NCBI RefSeq assembly: GCF_905147365.1
Contig: NC_056418.1
Coordinates: forward strand, 8,617,262-8,681,261
Direction of reading: 5' to 3'
DNA: 64,000 nt
Source: Aricia agestis
Lineage: Eukaryota; Arthropoda; Insecta; Lepidoptera; Lycaenidae
This document shows, in pieces, positions 44,501 to 53,187 of this stretch (position 1 is the stretch's first letter; each line of letters starts with the position of its first letter). The translations under genes were made by a program, and so were the position numbers. The notes under the pieces were generated by a model. It saw only the letters and a list, made by a program, of their open reading frames with translations. It did no database searches and was not told where the DNA came from.

Positions 44501-47500
44501 TGTTCACCTGGGTAGGTGTGTGGAGGCGTCAGGTCGTCCACAATGCTTCCGTGCGCTCTGCAGGGGCCGTTTAACACCGCTAGGTGGCCACGCACGTTAA
44601 TGAGGATTGCTTCCAAGTAATTGGTAGAGGTAAGCAAAGCCAACCACCAACACTCGCGCGTACTTGTTTCTTTCTTCTTTCTTCAGAAGGTAGACGCTGG
44701 CCTTGGCTGCAGGGGCTTCGTCTCTTCTCCTGTGTTTTCTCTCTTCAATCTTCTCTCTTCTCCGGGACTGGGCTGCCGTCTTCAGGGCGAGCTTCTCTCT
44801 TCTCCAGGGCTGGCTGCAATCTTCAGGGCGAGCTTCTTTCTTCACGAGCTGACGCAGTGATCCGGCTTCTGAAGGACCAGTTGTTGGCGACACGACAAAC
44901 TCGGCGGGGCCGTGGTCGCCGGGTGGCAGAGCAGTGGACTGTATCTTGAAGGGTGAAGGATGCCGGATGGAAGATTCCTGGAGAAGGAGGTGCAGGAGGC
45001 GAGAAGGAAACACAGGAGTGAACTTGGTACTGCTTGGAGCGGAGTGTGGTGGAGCAGGGCTTACGCATGCATCTGCTTGGCTTGTCGGAAGTGAATGTGT
45101 ATGCACCGAGAAAGTGCGTGTTTATATATGAAATTTGTACCGTTAGAGCCCGTGGGGTTCTATCGGTTGTTGTCGAACGAATGCAGTCCGTTTATTGAAA
45201 TATAACATTTTACACATAATATGACATCAAATGGGATTCTTATAAGCTAATACAATGGTAAACAAACATTCTTATAAGATAAATAAACAATAAAATGTGT
45301 AAAACAAAGCCATGTAAAAAAGAGACAACAATAGTTCGAGTGCAACTATGCAAGAAAGATACAGCAATAACAATTGTGTGAAACACACTACATTCCCGTG
45401 CGAAAGGGACAGCAATATTATAAAAATGAGACACAAGATAAACATTTTCCAATAGGAATTACTAATATGAAATCTTAAATCTAAGTGTAAACAAAAAGAG
45501 GGAATAAAACTAAGCTATTATTTACAATAATATTAGTAGGATAATTAATAACACTTACCCCAATAAAGTCACCCAAAATGAGACCAAGAAGTGGCATAGC
45601 AAAACCACTTACAATAGAGCAAGCACTAGCAACTGTAATGGATTTCCATTCTGGCTTGTTCAGCTTGATTACATTGAAGAAGGAAACTTCTTGAGCAATA
45701 GCTTCAGGTGTTTCCTGAAATGTAGAAAAATACTTTTATTTAACACAAATTTAAGACGTGATGTAAGTTTTTTTTTCCCGTACCATATTATGCGTCGTGT
45801 TCTTACTGAGGATATTCCAGTTGAAATATATTTTATACTTTTAAAACCTCTGTCTGGTCTGGTTTCAATGAAACCGGCCACCGTCACCGAAACCGGTGTG
45901 GGGAGTATTATTATTATTACTTTTAAAACCTAAACATTACCTCTAATTTTGTTGGTACGATATCATCCTCGTCTTTTTCGCTTGTGACCGATGTTGTTCT
46001 AACTACTTTATTCCCATCATCTGTAATAATTGTTATACTTTCATAAAATCAAAATTTATTCTTTTAATTAAAATCATAATATGTAACATAATATCCAATA
46101 CTTGATTGGACAACAAACCTGTTTCGCTCATTTCAGGCGAATATTGCATCATTACCATGTCATAGTAATGCCCTTTCTTCTTCATTAGCTCCTCGTGGTT
46201 ACCACTTTCAACGACATTGCCAGATTTAAACACGTAAATATTGTCTACATTTCTTATAGTAGATAGTCTGTGTGCTACTACTACGGTTGTTCGGCCTTCT
46301 TGGGCCTAAAATATAATTCCATGTTAATGAAATACAATACAAAACAATACAATACAATAACACTTTATTGCACACCAAAAAATACAAAATGAAACAATTT
46401 TACATAAAACAACATATTCTAGATGATGCACAAGAGGCGAACTTATTGCTAACAAGCAATCTCCTCCAGTTAACCTTTTGTTAAGCAATAGCAATAATTG
46501 TCTTAAGAAAAAAAGTAATAAATAAAGATGATACCTTGTCAAGAGCGGCCTGGACTTTAGCTTCCGATGCCGTATCTAGAGCACTGGTTGCTTCGTCAAG
46601 TAACAATATCCTTGGGTTCCGTACTAGAGCTCGCGCGATTGCAATGCGTTGCTTTTGTCCACCCGATAAAGAAGCTCCTCGTTCACCGACCAAAGTGTCG
46701 TAACCCTGAAGTTGTTAAATATGAATTTCTATATTCTCAAATTACCCTACTCAGGAGTACTTTCAAACTATTGCTGAGAACCTAGTAGTTCTTACCAAGG
46801 GCAGTTTCATAATAAACTCGTGTGCATTCGCTTGTTTGGCGACTTGTTCGATGTTCTCATCGGTAGCATCCTGTCGTCCATACCGAATGTTCTCTCGTAC
46901 TGTGGTGTTAAAAAGCACTGGTTCTTGACCCACCAGACCTATCTGATCCCGGAGCCACCGTACTGATAGTCCTCTCACGTCATTGCCGTCGATGAAAACC
47001 TTTAAACATTTGGTTTTTTAATAATTAGGTACTAAGAAAAGCGAAATATTTTTAAGCAGCTTATCTTTCCTACTCAATATTATGAAGATAGAGAAGTAAA
47101 TACTTACGCCTCCATCCACCACATCATAGTATCTTGAAATGAGCTGAATAATGGTCGACTTGCCGCATCCGGAATGACCCACCAAAGCCACCGATTGTCC
47201 ACGTTGAACGTTCAAAGTGACTCCTTTTAATACCTAAAAACATAACATTATTATTTAAACTCTTCTTGTTTATAGTTCTTACTCAAATTTCTGAATATGT
47301 TTCTCATATTCTCACCGGAACATCCGGCCTTGAAGGATAGTAGAACTTCACATCTTTCAACTCGATGTTTCCCTCTATAGCAGGCGGCGTCACCCCACGG
47401 TTGAGTATCGGATTTATTGTGGGCACGTTGTCGATAAGATTGAAGATTTGTGCACCAGCGCCTTTAGCAACACCAAACACTTCCATCAGAGTTGATGATA

Positions 47501-50500
47501 TACCAAAGTTCGCTGAACCCATCATTACACCAAAGAAAACCTGTACATAAAATATTTTTTGTTAAAAGTGGTCGCATACTATGAAAAAGATTTTTTTTAA
47601 ATAGTTTTCATTAAAATTTACATACGGCAATCATGGTGTCCACGTCGTACGTTTCGGGTTCCTCAACCATTAGTCTATACCCAAACCAGAAGGATAACGC
47701 ATAGGAACCGAAAATGCAGAAAAATAATGCCCCCATTGCTAAACCGTTGAAGAAACCTTAAAAGATTAAATTAGATTATTATTATTTTACTTTGAACGAT
47801 TATAATTAAAGCAATTATAACGATAAAATGCTAATGTTATCAAAGTTACCTTTCTTAATGTTAATTGACCTAGATTCTCCTAAGTATGTTTCATATCTTT
47901 GCAATTCCTTTTGCTGTCCACTGAACGCATAAACAGTTCTTATCGCTGATATGACTTCTTCTGCTATTGAACCCGCTTTTCCTGCTGCTATCGTTTCTTT
48001 CTTTGATAACCTAGACGCAATCTGAAAAAAGAATATAAAAACATTTTGGAATGTAGTAAAAAATAAAAATAGATTAGTAATGTTTTGGGGTTAATTTTAG
48101 ACATTCTTGCTTGGTCTTTTTTTTGGAAAGGAGCACACTCATTTTCATCGATAACACGAAGTGGTTTTAGACCGATTTGTGTTTATTAGTTACGGAACTT
48201 GTCGATAAAAGTGTAGAGATAAGTTTATAGCCTATGGGTAACGACTCTTCTGAAACTATTCGTTTTGAATTACTTACAATTCAAAACGAATAGTTTATAG
48301 TTTAATTAGTTCTAATATTTGCCATAGGTCATTAAAGACTCTGAGAACCATTTTTTTTCTCGACACAAAAAAACAAAATAAACCTCCAGGAACTATTGCT
48401 ACCTTGCTCTACTGCGGCATATTAAAAATAATTACCAAGCCAGCCATTCCAACTAGGAACAATGTTATCGGGAATGTGATCAGACACAGCAACGCCAGCT
48501 TCCATCCTTTCACCAGCGCCATGATTATGGAACTGACGAAGGCCGACTGGAAGTATATAAACGTTCCCAGCTTCTCACCAATACCGTCTTCAACATTCAC
48601 GACGTCTCTGCAAATAGATTTATTAAGATTTTGGTACTCAAACATCGCCAATTACAAGTCGCATTTCAAACAAAGCCAAAAGTTTTTATATCAATCAACT
48701 TTTTTAATATCTCAAGTGAGTTTCCCAAGTAGTCTTAAGAGGATACACCAGGGGCGAGAGAAATTGAAAATAGGTATTTGAAAATGTATTGCTGTCTCAG
48801 CAATCTCAAGTCTCCCACCGCAGAGCGCGATAGAGCCAACACGACAAAAGTTCTAATAAAAGAACAGAAAATCTTCGATTCGTTGTCCGCTGATTCCTTC
48901 TCCAAAACTTAACCGATTTAAGTACTTTTTTCATTAAGAATTAAAGCAAGGCTTGAGCTGTGTTCCTATGTTTTATTTTTTTGTATATTTTATCCAGTTT
49001 TGTTTTCTGGGTGTTTGAACACAGAGGAAAATCTTGCCATTTTTTTGGGTTTTTGGACGTTCTTATCTTTTTTAATAATAAAATTATGAAAAAAAAGAAA
49101 ACATAGGGACATGCTAATAGTGGCCATAGATATTCAGGAAAAAAATCATAACTCTACCGGCATTATCCAGGGAGGAAACAGGGGACAGCGTTTGTATGGA
49201 AAAACGGCGGTGTGGACTCCTAAATCAACTCCTAAATCACTACCCCCTTTTAAAATTATATAATTAAATAACATTTTCTTTATAAATAGTCCCGTATTTT
49301 TTTACAGTTTTCGTTTCGTTGTAAAAAATCAATTCATGCGTTTAATCCTGCTTATCGTCTTAACAAACAAACAAACAAACTTTGTTCGAGGAAACAAAGA
49401 TTTAAATGACATTCCCGAGGACGAATGCAGGTGCCGATATTATAATATTTTAGATTATTATAGAACGTAGACTGACGATTAAATTCAAGGGCATCATATT
49501 GTTACGATAGTGTTTGATAATATTATTATATGGTACTAGCATCCAGGTACTAAGTGTAGATAACGTCGGCCGTCGGCCCAAATAACTTACAAATAAATAA
49601 GAATGAAAAACCAAAAATTAGTAAGTACTAAAATTGAGTCAGCAGGGTTAAGATAATATTTTGTTGATAGCGTACAAAATAAGAATCATACATTAAACTT
49701 GTTAATTATGATGTAATATTGTGTAATGAATAGACATCGGGTTATATGCACGATCAAAGTGCCGAAATATGCATGCAAATATGCACGAAAAATGGCCGAA
49801 ATATGCACAATCAAAGGTCACTTAATATTAAAATTTATAATGTTTTAAGAGTTTTCCGGCGGTGCCGTTAATAAAAGCGCCAATTTTTATAATTTCATCA
49901 AATGCAGGATTTTTCATTTCTTATATAGCACCAATTATAATAATTTTCTAGCAACATTTTCCGATTGCAATAATGCCCATCGTTAACTACTTTATTCAAA
50001 TTTTTTACTAATGTTGCCAACTACAAAGAAAAATTTTGTTTCTAGAAAAATATATATAAAAATATAAAAATAAATAAATATTGTGCCTATTGCATTTTTT
50101 AAATGGGGATGAAGCCACATAGTTTTTGAAGTGTTTTGATCTATCGTACCTCTGTTTTGTGGCCTCTGTGATAGCTAGTTTGGAGACTACGAGGGCATAA
50201 AACTACCGAAATATGCACTATCAACGAAAAATTGCCAAAATATGCACTATCGCCTAAAAAGTGCCATTAATATGCATTTGCATATGCAAGTATGCAAATG
50301 CATATAATCCGATGTCTAGTAATGAACATACCCATTCATTTTGGCGGCAAAATCTCCGGTCTGGTGCGTGTCGTAATATTCAAAATCTTGATTAAGCGCC
50401 GCTCTCAAATATTCTTGTCTTAATCTGTACACCTAAAATTAATTATTAGATTAAGATATTAAGGAATATCATTGATGCCCTAGCTAAGCACAAGATTTGC

Positions 50501-53187
50501 CTAAGTCTAGGCTGAGTTTAAAATCTCCTACCATAAATAACTAAACCGTTGTCCATCTCTGATAGTACATACGTCTGTACTATCAGAGAAGTTGATTCCT
50601 AGGCAGATAGGGGACCTACGTAGTTCGGTTGCGTTATGTCAACCCAGCCGACAGACCACAATTAACATTGAATTGACATGATTTGACCGAATGACGTTGG
50701 TCTGTCCACTGCCTAGGAATCAATTTCTTCGACGGTACATAATGAACCCATGTTGCCATCGTCCATCGTGGCAAGGCAAAATGCGTGACACCAGAAGGCT
50801 CCACTTTTTGGTTATCAAATACGGCTATTTTAATATTTTTTCAATTTACGAACTTACGCAACTTTTTCTCGCTAAGATTTTTTCTTAAACTGACCCATCC
50901 TTTCTTGTTTTGAAATCTGTACCCTTACCTGATTAAAAGCTGAGATGTTCATGAGAACTGTGGCGCCATAGGACAGTACGATCAGCACTCCGCCAACAGC
51001 GCTGTTCAGGATGGCGAATCTTCGAACGGCATCTAAAAACTCATCTCCTTCGGGCTGTCCCATAATAACCGATATCCCGAAATTCACCATGCTCTGTAGC
51101 AACGACGAAAACAGCAGCGTGTTGATGGGAATCATGGCTCCACATGTCATCGAAAATATTATGCCGAAGAATATGTAAACCTTGTCCCTGGTGGACGCGA
51201 AACGGAACTGAAAAATAAATAAAACGCTGTAAAGTGTAAAAATATCAGAGAGCAATAGATTTTAACGCCTAATATTTATGTTACGCATAAAACATTTTTT
51301 TTTTCACAAAAATTAACAAGCAATAGACATTTGTATAATGAGGAGTTAATTTGAGCTTTATCGTATTACGCATAAAATACAATAAAATATTATAATTATT
51401 TGTAACTGAAATAAAAGTTATAATAGGACGTCAAGCTATGCTACGCGCTGCGCCACGCGCGTAGAGCTTTCGTAGAAGCCCAAACATCTGTAGAGGGGCT
51501 GCTACGAGCGCTCTACGCCTGTAGCATCCTGTAGTACCTGTGGTAGTACGCTGTACGCCTGCCCCCTAGACAAGTGGCAAAACGCTAACGCTAACGCTAG
51601 CGCTACAAAATGTATGGATTTGACATTAGTATTCGCTAGCGAAGCGATGACTTATGTCAAATCGCATACATTTTTGTAGCGCTAGTGTTAGCGTTAGCGC
51701 TTTGCCACTTGTCTAGGGGGGCTGTGCAATGTGCATAGACGCTTGCTCTCAAGATGCTACGCCATATGATTATTAGGCCATTTTCACATGTTGCGGTAGG
51801 TTATATCGTACCCGCAACTCTGCCTTAAGCGATGAGTGGAACACCATGGGGTTTTAGTGGGTAGCAGGAGTCCCACATACCCCGGCCGATATCCCCAATT
51901 TGCCGGGGATGCGTAAAGCATTTCCCCAAATTAAAAAAATATATGGCGTAGCATCCCGTACACTGTAGAGCAAGAGTCTATGCACATTGCACAGGCGTAC
52001 TACAGGGTGCTACAGGCGTAGAGCGCTCGTAGAAGCCCCTCTACAGATGTTTGGGCTTCTACGAAAGCTCTACGCGCGTGGCGCAGCGCGTAGCATAGCT
52101 TGACGTCCTATCATAACTTTTATTTCAGTTACAAATAATTATAATATTTTATTTTATGCGTAAGGGGCCTTATTGTTATGTTTCGTTTATTTACCACGCT
52201 AGAATGTTGTAGTTGTGTTATGAGTGTATGTAATATTACGTTTGGCACTCTAGTGACAACGGATTGTTGTATCGTAGAGTGGTCACTTTTGAAAAGTCAA
52301 CGCAGTCGGGTTTTTATTTTTGAAAAAAAAGGGTATAACATTACCCTTTAAATTAAGAAAAAATATTATCATCGTATACTCACTAATGTGATAAACGATA
52401 TACTTGGTACATCATTTTCAGGCTTAGGTTCATCTGCATCGCTGAAAAAAAAAATCATAACACCTAATCGATAAAATATTATATAAATGTATTAAAAGAT
52501 TCTAAAAATTGGGGAAATTCGTTTTGGTACAGTACTAAACACATTTTATATTTAATGGCATCATAAACACTTTGTTGTCGTCAATTCAAACAGTGATCGC
52601 GATTTTATTGGTAATAATTAATGCAAGTTCCAGTTTAATTGTGTTCAATTGTTTTGTTATTTTTTCAGTGCTGAAATGCAGTTGCAACTCGTAAACCGTA
52701 TCATACATATTTTAGTTTAAAATTATCGTTATCTGTAAATAAAAGGGAAAAATTTCGTAAAAATTACAATAATGTCTTTCTTGCTACTACCTGATACTTT
52801 TAGGGTTCCGTACCCAAAGGATAAGAATGGGACCCTATTACTAAAACTTCGCTGTCTGTCGGTCTGTCTGTCTCCAGGCGGTATCTCAAGAACGGTGATA
52901 GCTAGAGAGTTGAAATTTTTAAGTAAGTACATAAGTTATAACCATATTCACAGTTGATAGAAAACTAAGAATTATTATAATTATATTTTATTACTTACAT
53001 TAAGCACAAACCTATAAAGCCTAGTACCTACTAGATAATTTTATACCTGGATGGCTTTTAAAAAGATTAGAAAGGTATTAAAAACAACTCACCCATTTTT
53101 ATCACTATTCTTTTTCGAAAACTTCACATTTGTAATATCGTTTATCTCGTACTTGTTCTTCGATTTGCCACTACCGAATTCTGACAT
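32503..53187 (-). CDS. ABCB1-like: Full ABC transporter, subfamily B (P-glycoprotein/MDR type)
   Basis: Twenty-three in-frame coding exons on the minus strand encode about 1257 aa: 53187-53093, 52441-52384, 51207-50929, 50432-50332, 48607-48436, 48021-47850, 47756-47626, 47540-47316, 47233-47108, 46999-46796, 46705-46535, 46305-46119, 46020-45941, 45714-45559, 37645-37541, 37462-37301, 36969-36766, 36592-36351, 35970-35811, 34648-34454, 34158-33952, 33336-33190 and 32697-32503. The layout is TMD1-NBD1-linker-TMD2-NBD2. NBD1 shows Walker A GHSGCGKST, Q-loop GQEPVLF, signature LSGGQKQR, Walker B ILLLDEATSALD and H-loop AHRLST. NBD2 shows GTSGCGKST, QQEPILF, LSGGQKQR, MLLLDEATSALD and AHRLST. 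Both ATP sites look competent. The acidic linker (exon 46020-45941) joins the halves. The family exports hydrophobic compounds across the plasma membrane, and in insects it is linked to xenobiotic and insecticide tolerance. The intron between exons 14 and 15 carries a 6.6-kb BEL/Pao insertion in the same orientation. Confidence 0.95.
32896..33023. repeat. Perfect 53-bp-arm hairpin (foldback)
   Basis: Arms 32896-32948 and 32971-33023 begin GGGCCGCGCTACACCGGAAT and are exact inverses around a 22-base loop. One arm plus the loop recurs at about 4876-4959 beside the large palindrome. It lies in the last ABCB intron, 167 bp from the acceptor of exon 33336-33190. Confidence 0.9.
33595..33870 (+). 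pseudogene. LINE reverse-transcriptase fragment
   Basis: The frame reads NTRCNLTKLSTPQGNIV and EIIAEFERYYGELYPPK, typical of the segment between endonuclease and reverse transcriptase in non-LTR elements. It is short and isolated within an ABCB intron, and is preceded by a tail-like RTE segment (33480-33590). Confidence 0.6.
34205..34370 (+). repeat. SINE-like repeat head
   Basis: Head half of the 2011-2345 family (GAATGGGCCGGCTCGACC ... TTTCGCCGAGTGAGTGAG ... TCCTCCCCTATTTCC). The tail is absent. It lies in an ABCB intron. Confidence 0.65.
34748..35793. mobile_element. hAT-like MITE family M1, copy 2, with a nested TTAA element
   Basis: Same ends as copy 1. Flanks TTAATTAG and TTAATGAG agree in 7 of 8 positions, suggesting an 8-bp duplication. 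It is lengthened by an inserted 430-bp element (35009-35438). Its right end stops 17 bp before ABCB exon 35970-35811. Confidence 0.85.
35009..35438. mobile_element. TTAA-type MITE nested in M1 copy 2
   Basis: Ends GGGCGACTAACCC / GGGTTAGTCGCCC with TTAA on both sides (35005-35008, 35439-35442), as for piggyBac-type or Kolobok elements. The inner part shares CACCTGGCATATGAAAGACG with the element at 9018-9446, so the two are related. Confidence 0.82.
36048..36260. mobile_element. Palindromic MITE family M4, degraded copy 2
   Basis: Shares TTTGTATGGGCAA..TGCCCAGC and GCTGCTACTTTCACA with 15832-16074, with ends TTTAAAGTGTGTAC and GTTTTGTTACACC. It lies in an ABCB intron. Confidence 0.6.
37905..38275 (+). 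repeat. Lepidopteran LINE/SINE 3' repeat
   Basis: TAGATGTCCCGCGCGGCTTC ... CCGTACATTTTCCC ... TTCCTGAGATTAACGTGTTC, the same family as 14224-14765. In the ABCB intron that holds the BEL element. Confidence 0.65.
38330..38952 (+). repeat. LINE/SINE tails into which the BEL element inserted
   Basis: GTGATGATGATGATGAATG with GAATCAGGAGTTCTC (38330-38640) is one tail. AAATCCGTTCTGTAGTTTTTGCGTGAAAGAGTAACAAACA with CATCCATACATCC units and AACTTTCGTCTTTATAAT (38640-38952) is another. The second is cut by the BEL element and resumes at 45527 (ATTAGTAGGAT). Confidence 0.65.
38953..39597 (-). repeat. 3' LTR of the BEL/Pao element
   Basis: 645-bp terminal repeat, TG...CA bounded, matching 44882-45526 base for base as far as can be read. 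A minus-strand AATAAA (39267-39262) could end element transcripts. The last nine bases of the gag-pol frame, including its stop, fall inside this LTR. Confidence 0.95.
39589..44202 (-). CDS. BEL/Pao gag-pol polyprotein lacking the integrase core
   Basis: One uninterrupted 1537-codon frame. Gag occupies about the first 450 residues. A Cys/His knuckle region follows (CPVCSGSH near 469, CFRCLNNSHGR near 502), then an aspartic-protease-like site LLDEGSTLTLVE near 584, a reverse transcriptase with the catalytic YMDDYLDS near 996, and an RNase H-like region with IFCDASEK near 1176. The start of the integrase zinc-binding domain (HTHAVFNHGNH) lies near 1484. The frame then turns into a short unrelated tail, RFGACARGGDCK, and stops in the LTR. 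The paired cysteines of the zinc-binding domain and the whole DDE integrase core are absent. Complete BEL/Pao polyproteins are several hundred residues longer. The element is therefore probably non-autonomous, despite an otherwise open frame. Confidence 0.88.
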   Translation of the reverse strand: MENARVLRSGKSTPSREETPSSGQTTTHETNTWSRGTGVEDTTESSTRTDARAKLNSVPAQIDNVVENVGSAPGTIVNVPGDRASSKLSALQAELEYHNSELARARAASAAAMSRLEIARIELGESTDADQPPRSNKTRVEGWISEQCVRPSTSAQNPGRDPRPTENIEPRAGNTSLSDMTLLANAIVQAVNSSRSEATPKFIHELPYFDGTITEWMAFKSVFNDTADMFSDIQNVARLRKALRGAARETVRALLYTVSDPYEIIDTLERRYGRPELLILSEIENIKRLPRMTEDGRNVSSFASKISNTVAAIKSLNQPQYLYSPELVGRIVDKLNIILKYKWYEFKSERPGAPELELMARFLNNMADQCGAMFAYETAREERRGKMKPRAVNTTRTRTHRSTRYDSDSSCDRSDCEVTYEPRNTVAAAFKPSAKKAEPFRPKHRTPRPATEAPRSATEAPSNSSNRNNCPVCSGSHTTINCADFIKLSVSERWDAAKNSKLCFRCLNNSHGRTFRCKYIPCGINGCEASHNKLLHGSGSAAPPASGNVSSINHVRASNTYLKVVPVEISGPVGTTATYALLDEGSTLTLVERTVADSVAPRGRSQLLKLEGVGGNQIDDPESCNISLTIRGACSRNLEKMNASTISNLNLTPQSVSKDLVRQCSHLAELEDELCYEQAKPTILIGQDNWHLITSRQLRIGNKGQPVASLTKLGWVLHGQDASSRNLNNIQFISHVRTSQSEDPALELIRNYFSIESLGIEPRKPKADPDERALTVLNRTCNKMNDCDRYESGLLWKTDNEVMPDNKKQALSRLYNLENKLDKNLNLKIEYSKQVNNLLSSGYAELVSTPATSPRTWYLPHFSVVHPQKGKVRLVFDAAAKCGGKCLNDALLTGPDLLQSLFGVLVRFREGKIAVVADIKEMFLQIKVIESDRDSLRFLWRGDDRNIPPREYRMTSLIFGAASSPCVAIHVKNKNAQNFSSEYPKVAKAAERNFYMDDYLDSFDDADEARQAVNAMYRINLGASFELRGWASNVPEVIKDVSDKRISGATTLGKSDTERTLGLIWNHARDTLGFNVNLRNTPSSVISGEILPTKRQVTSAVMSVFDPLGLVSPVTMVGKCLIQEIWRSGVGWDDPITKEHHITWMSFINNLNLLRTFEIKRYVPAPPSGEGELHIFCDASEKVYSAAVYFVSMNNNTKTARLVTGKAKVAPLKPISIPRLELQAAVLGSRLAESVKRESDYKITKSYYWSDSKTVLAWIRSDPRTFKSFVAHRLAEIESTTTPADWRWVPSADNVADDATKGIPVNFSSTHRWFTGPSFILDDPATWPCEKRTAVPLPPSGEERIIKQVHVCVDHVNNDYLPKVERFSKYKRLVRAAATVLLSAEAFKAKLLKRKVNTEISPDHIRLAEWLLIKRSQNISFADDIKTIEAGQRPPKRSPFHKLAVKLDRSGILYLDSRVKEEYNLPVLHAKEEFTRLLVHHTHAVFNHGNHQTVMNELRQRYHIIGLRSILRYISSDSRKQPGIKRFGACARGGDCK
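39598..39609 (-). other. Polypurine tract of the BEL/Pao element
   Basis: On the minus strand a purine run GAGGGGGAGA lies directly before the 3' LTR, where plus-strand priming is expected. The gag-pol frame runs through it, so the last residues are encoded by the tract. Confidence 0.7.
44860..44879 (-). other. Candidate tRNA primer binding site of the BEL/Pao element
   Basis: Two bases inside the 5' LTR, the minus strand begins TGGTCCTTC, the complement of a tRNA 3' end in ...GAAGGACCA. From memory this resembles the acceptor end of insect tRNA-Tyr, with a two-base difference further in. The TGG start and the 2-base spacing support a PBS. The tRNA identity is uncertain. Confidence 0.5.
44882..45526 (-). 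repeat. 5' LTR of the BEL/Pao element
   Basis: 645-bp terminal repeat identical in appearance to 38953-39597, at an offset of exactly 5929 bases. It is the promoter LTR, because the internal frame reads leftward. It is followed on the left flank by ABCB intron sequence ATAAT, the target duplication. Confidence 0.95.
46320..46490 (-). repeat. LINE 3' end ending in (ATTGT)n
   Basis: On the minus strand it ends GTGTGCAATAAAGTGTTATTG followed by TATTG units, a common lepidopteran LINE 3' end. It lies between ABCB exons 11 and 12. Confidence 0.6.
48253..48296. repeat. Perfect 19-bp hairpin
   Basis: AAACTATTCGTTTTGAATT, 6-base loop, exact inverse. In the ABCB intron between exons 5 and 6. Confidence 0.7.
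48608..49730. other. ABCB intron, old LINE/SINE remnants, no gene
   Basis: Fragments such as ACGAATGCAGGTGCCGATAT and AACAAACAAACAAACTTTG suggest decayed interspersed repeats. No open frame of interest. Confidence 0.45.
49731..50318. mobile_element. hAT-like MITE family M1, copy 3
   Basis: Ends TAGACATCGG / CCGATGTCTA flanked by a perfect 8-bp duplication GTAATGAA, which sets the family as hAT-like. It lies 13 bp from ABCB exon 50432-50332, close to its splice donor. Confidence 0.9.
50575..50738. mobile_element. Palindromic MITE family M3, copy 2
   Basis: Same ends and internal CCGACAGACCACAATTAACA segment as 13435-13600. It lies in the ABCB intron between exons 3 and 4. Confidence 0.8.
51562..51721. 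mobile_element. MITE with CCCCCTAGACAAGTGGCAAA ends
   Basis: Palindromic ends with CGCTAACGCTAACGCTAGCG repeats and a GATTTGACAT inner pair. Inserted in the left arm of the surrounding palindrome. Confidence 0.8.
51769..51940 (+). mobile_element. 5'-truncated non-LTR tail at the palindrome centre
   Basis: GGGTTTTAGTGGGTAGCAGG ... GGGGATGCGTAAAGCATTTC with a 3' A-run, flanked by ATATG duplications (51764-51768, 51941-51945). The tail resembles the R1-clade end at 59755-59880. Confidence 0.75.
52795..52935 (+). repeat. Lepidopteran interspersed repeat (GGGTTCCGTACCCAAAGG type)
   Basis: GGGTTCCGTACCCAAAGGAT, GGGACCCTATTACTAA and CTGTCTGTCGGTCTGTCTGTC are hallmark pieces. A diverged relative is at 61015-61110. 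In the first coding intron of ABCB. Confidence 0.65.

Larger units (their letters stand above)
38953..45526 (-). mobile_element. BEL/Pao LTR retrotransposon with identical-looking LTRs
   Basis: The 6574-bp element is bounded by two 645-bp direct LTRs (TG...CA) and a 5-bp target duplication ATAAT (38948-38952 and 45527-45531). It encodes a single gag-pol frame on the minus strand, so the 5' LTR is the right-hand one. The LTRs look identical by eye, which implies a recent insertion. It sits in the ABCB intron between exons 14 and 15, in the sense orientation of that gene. It landed inside the 3' tail of an older LINE/SINE copy: the flanks rejoin as ...TTTATAAT/ATTAGTAGGAT. The integrase core expected in a complete BEL/Pao element is missing. 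Confidence 0.95.
51366..52163. mobile_element. Palindromic MITE with two nested insertions
   Basis: Ends TTACGCATAAAATA / TATTTTATGCGTAA and GC-rich arms (GACGTCAAGCTATGCTACGC) are mirrored. The left arm is interrupted at 51562-51721 and the centre at 51769-51940. Without these it would be about 465 bp. Confidence 0.85.
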
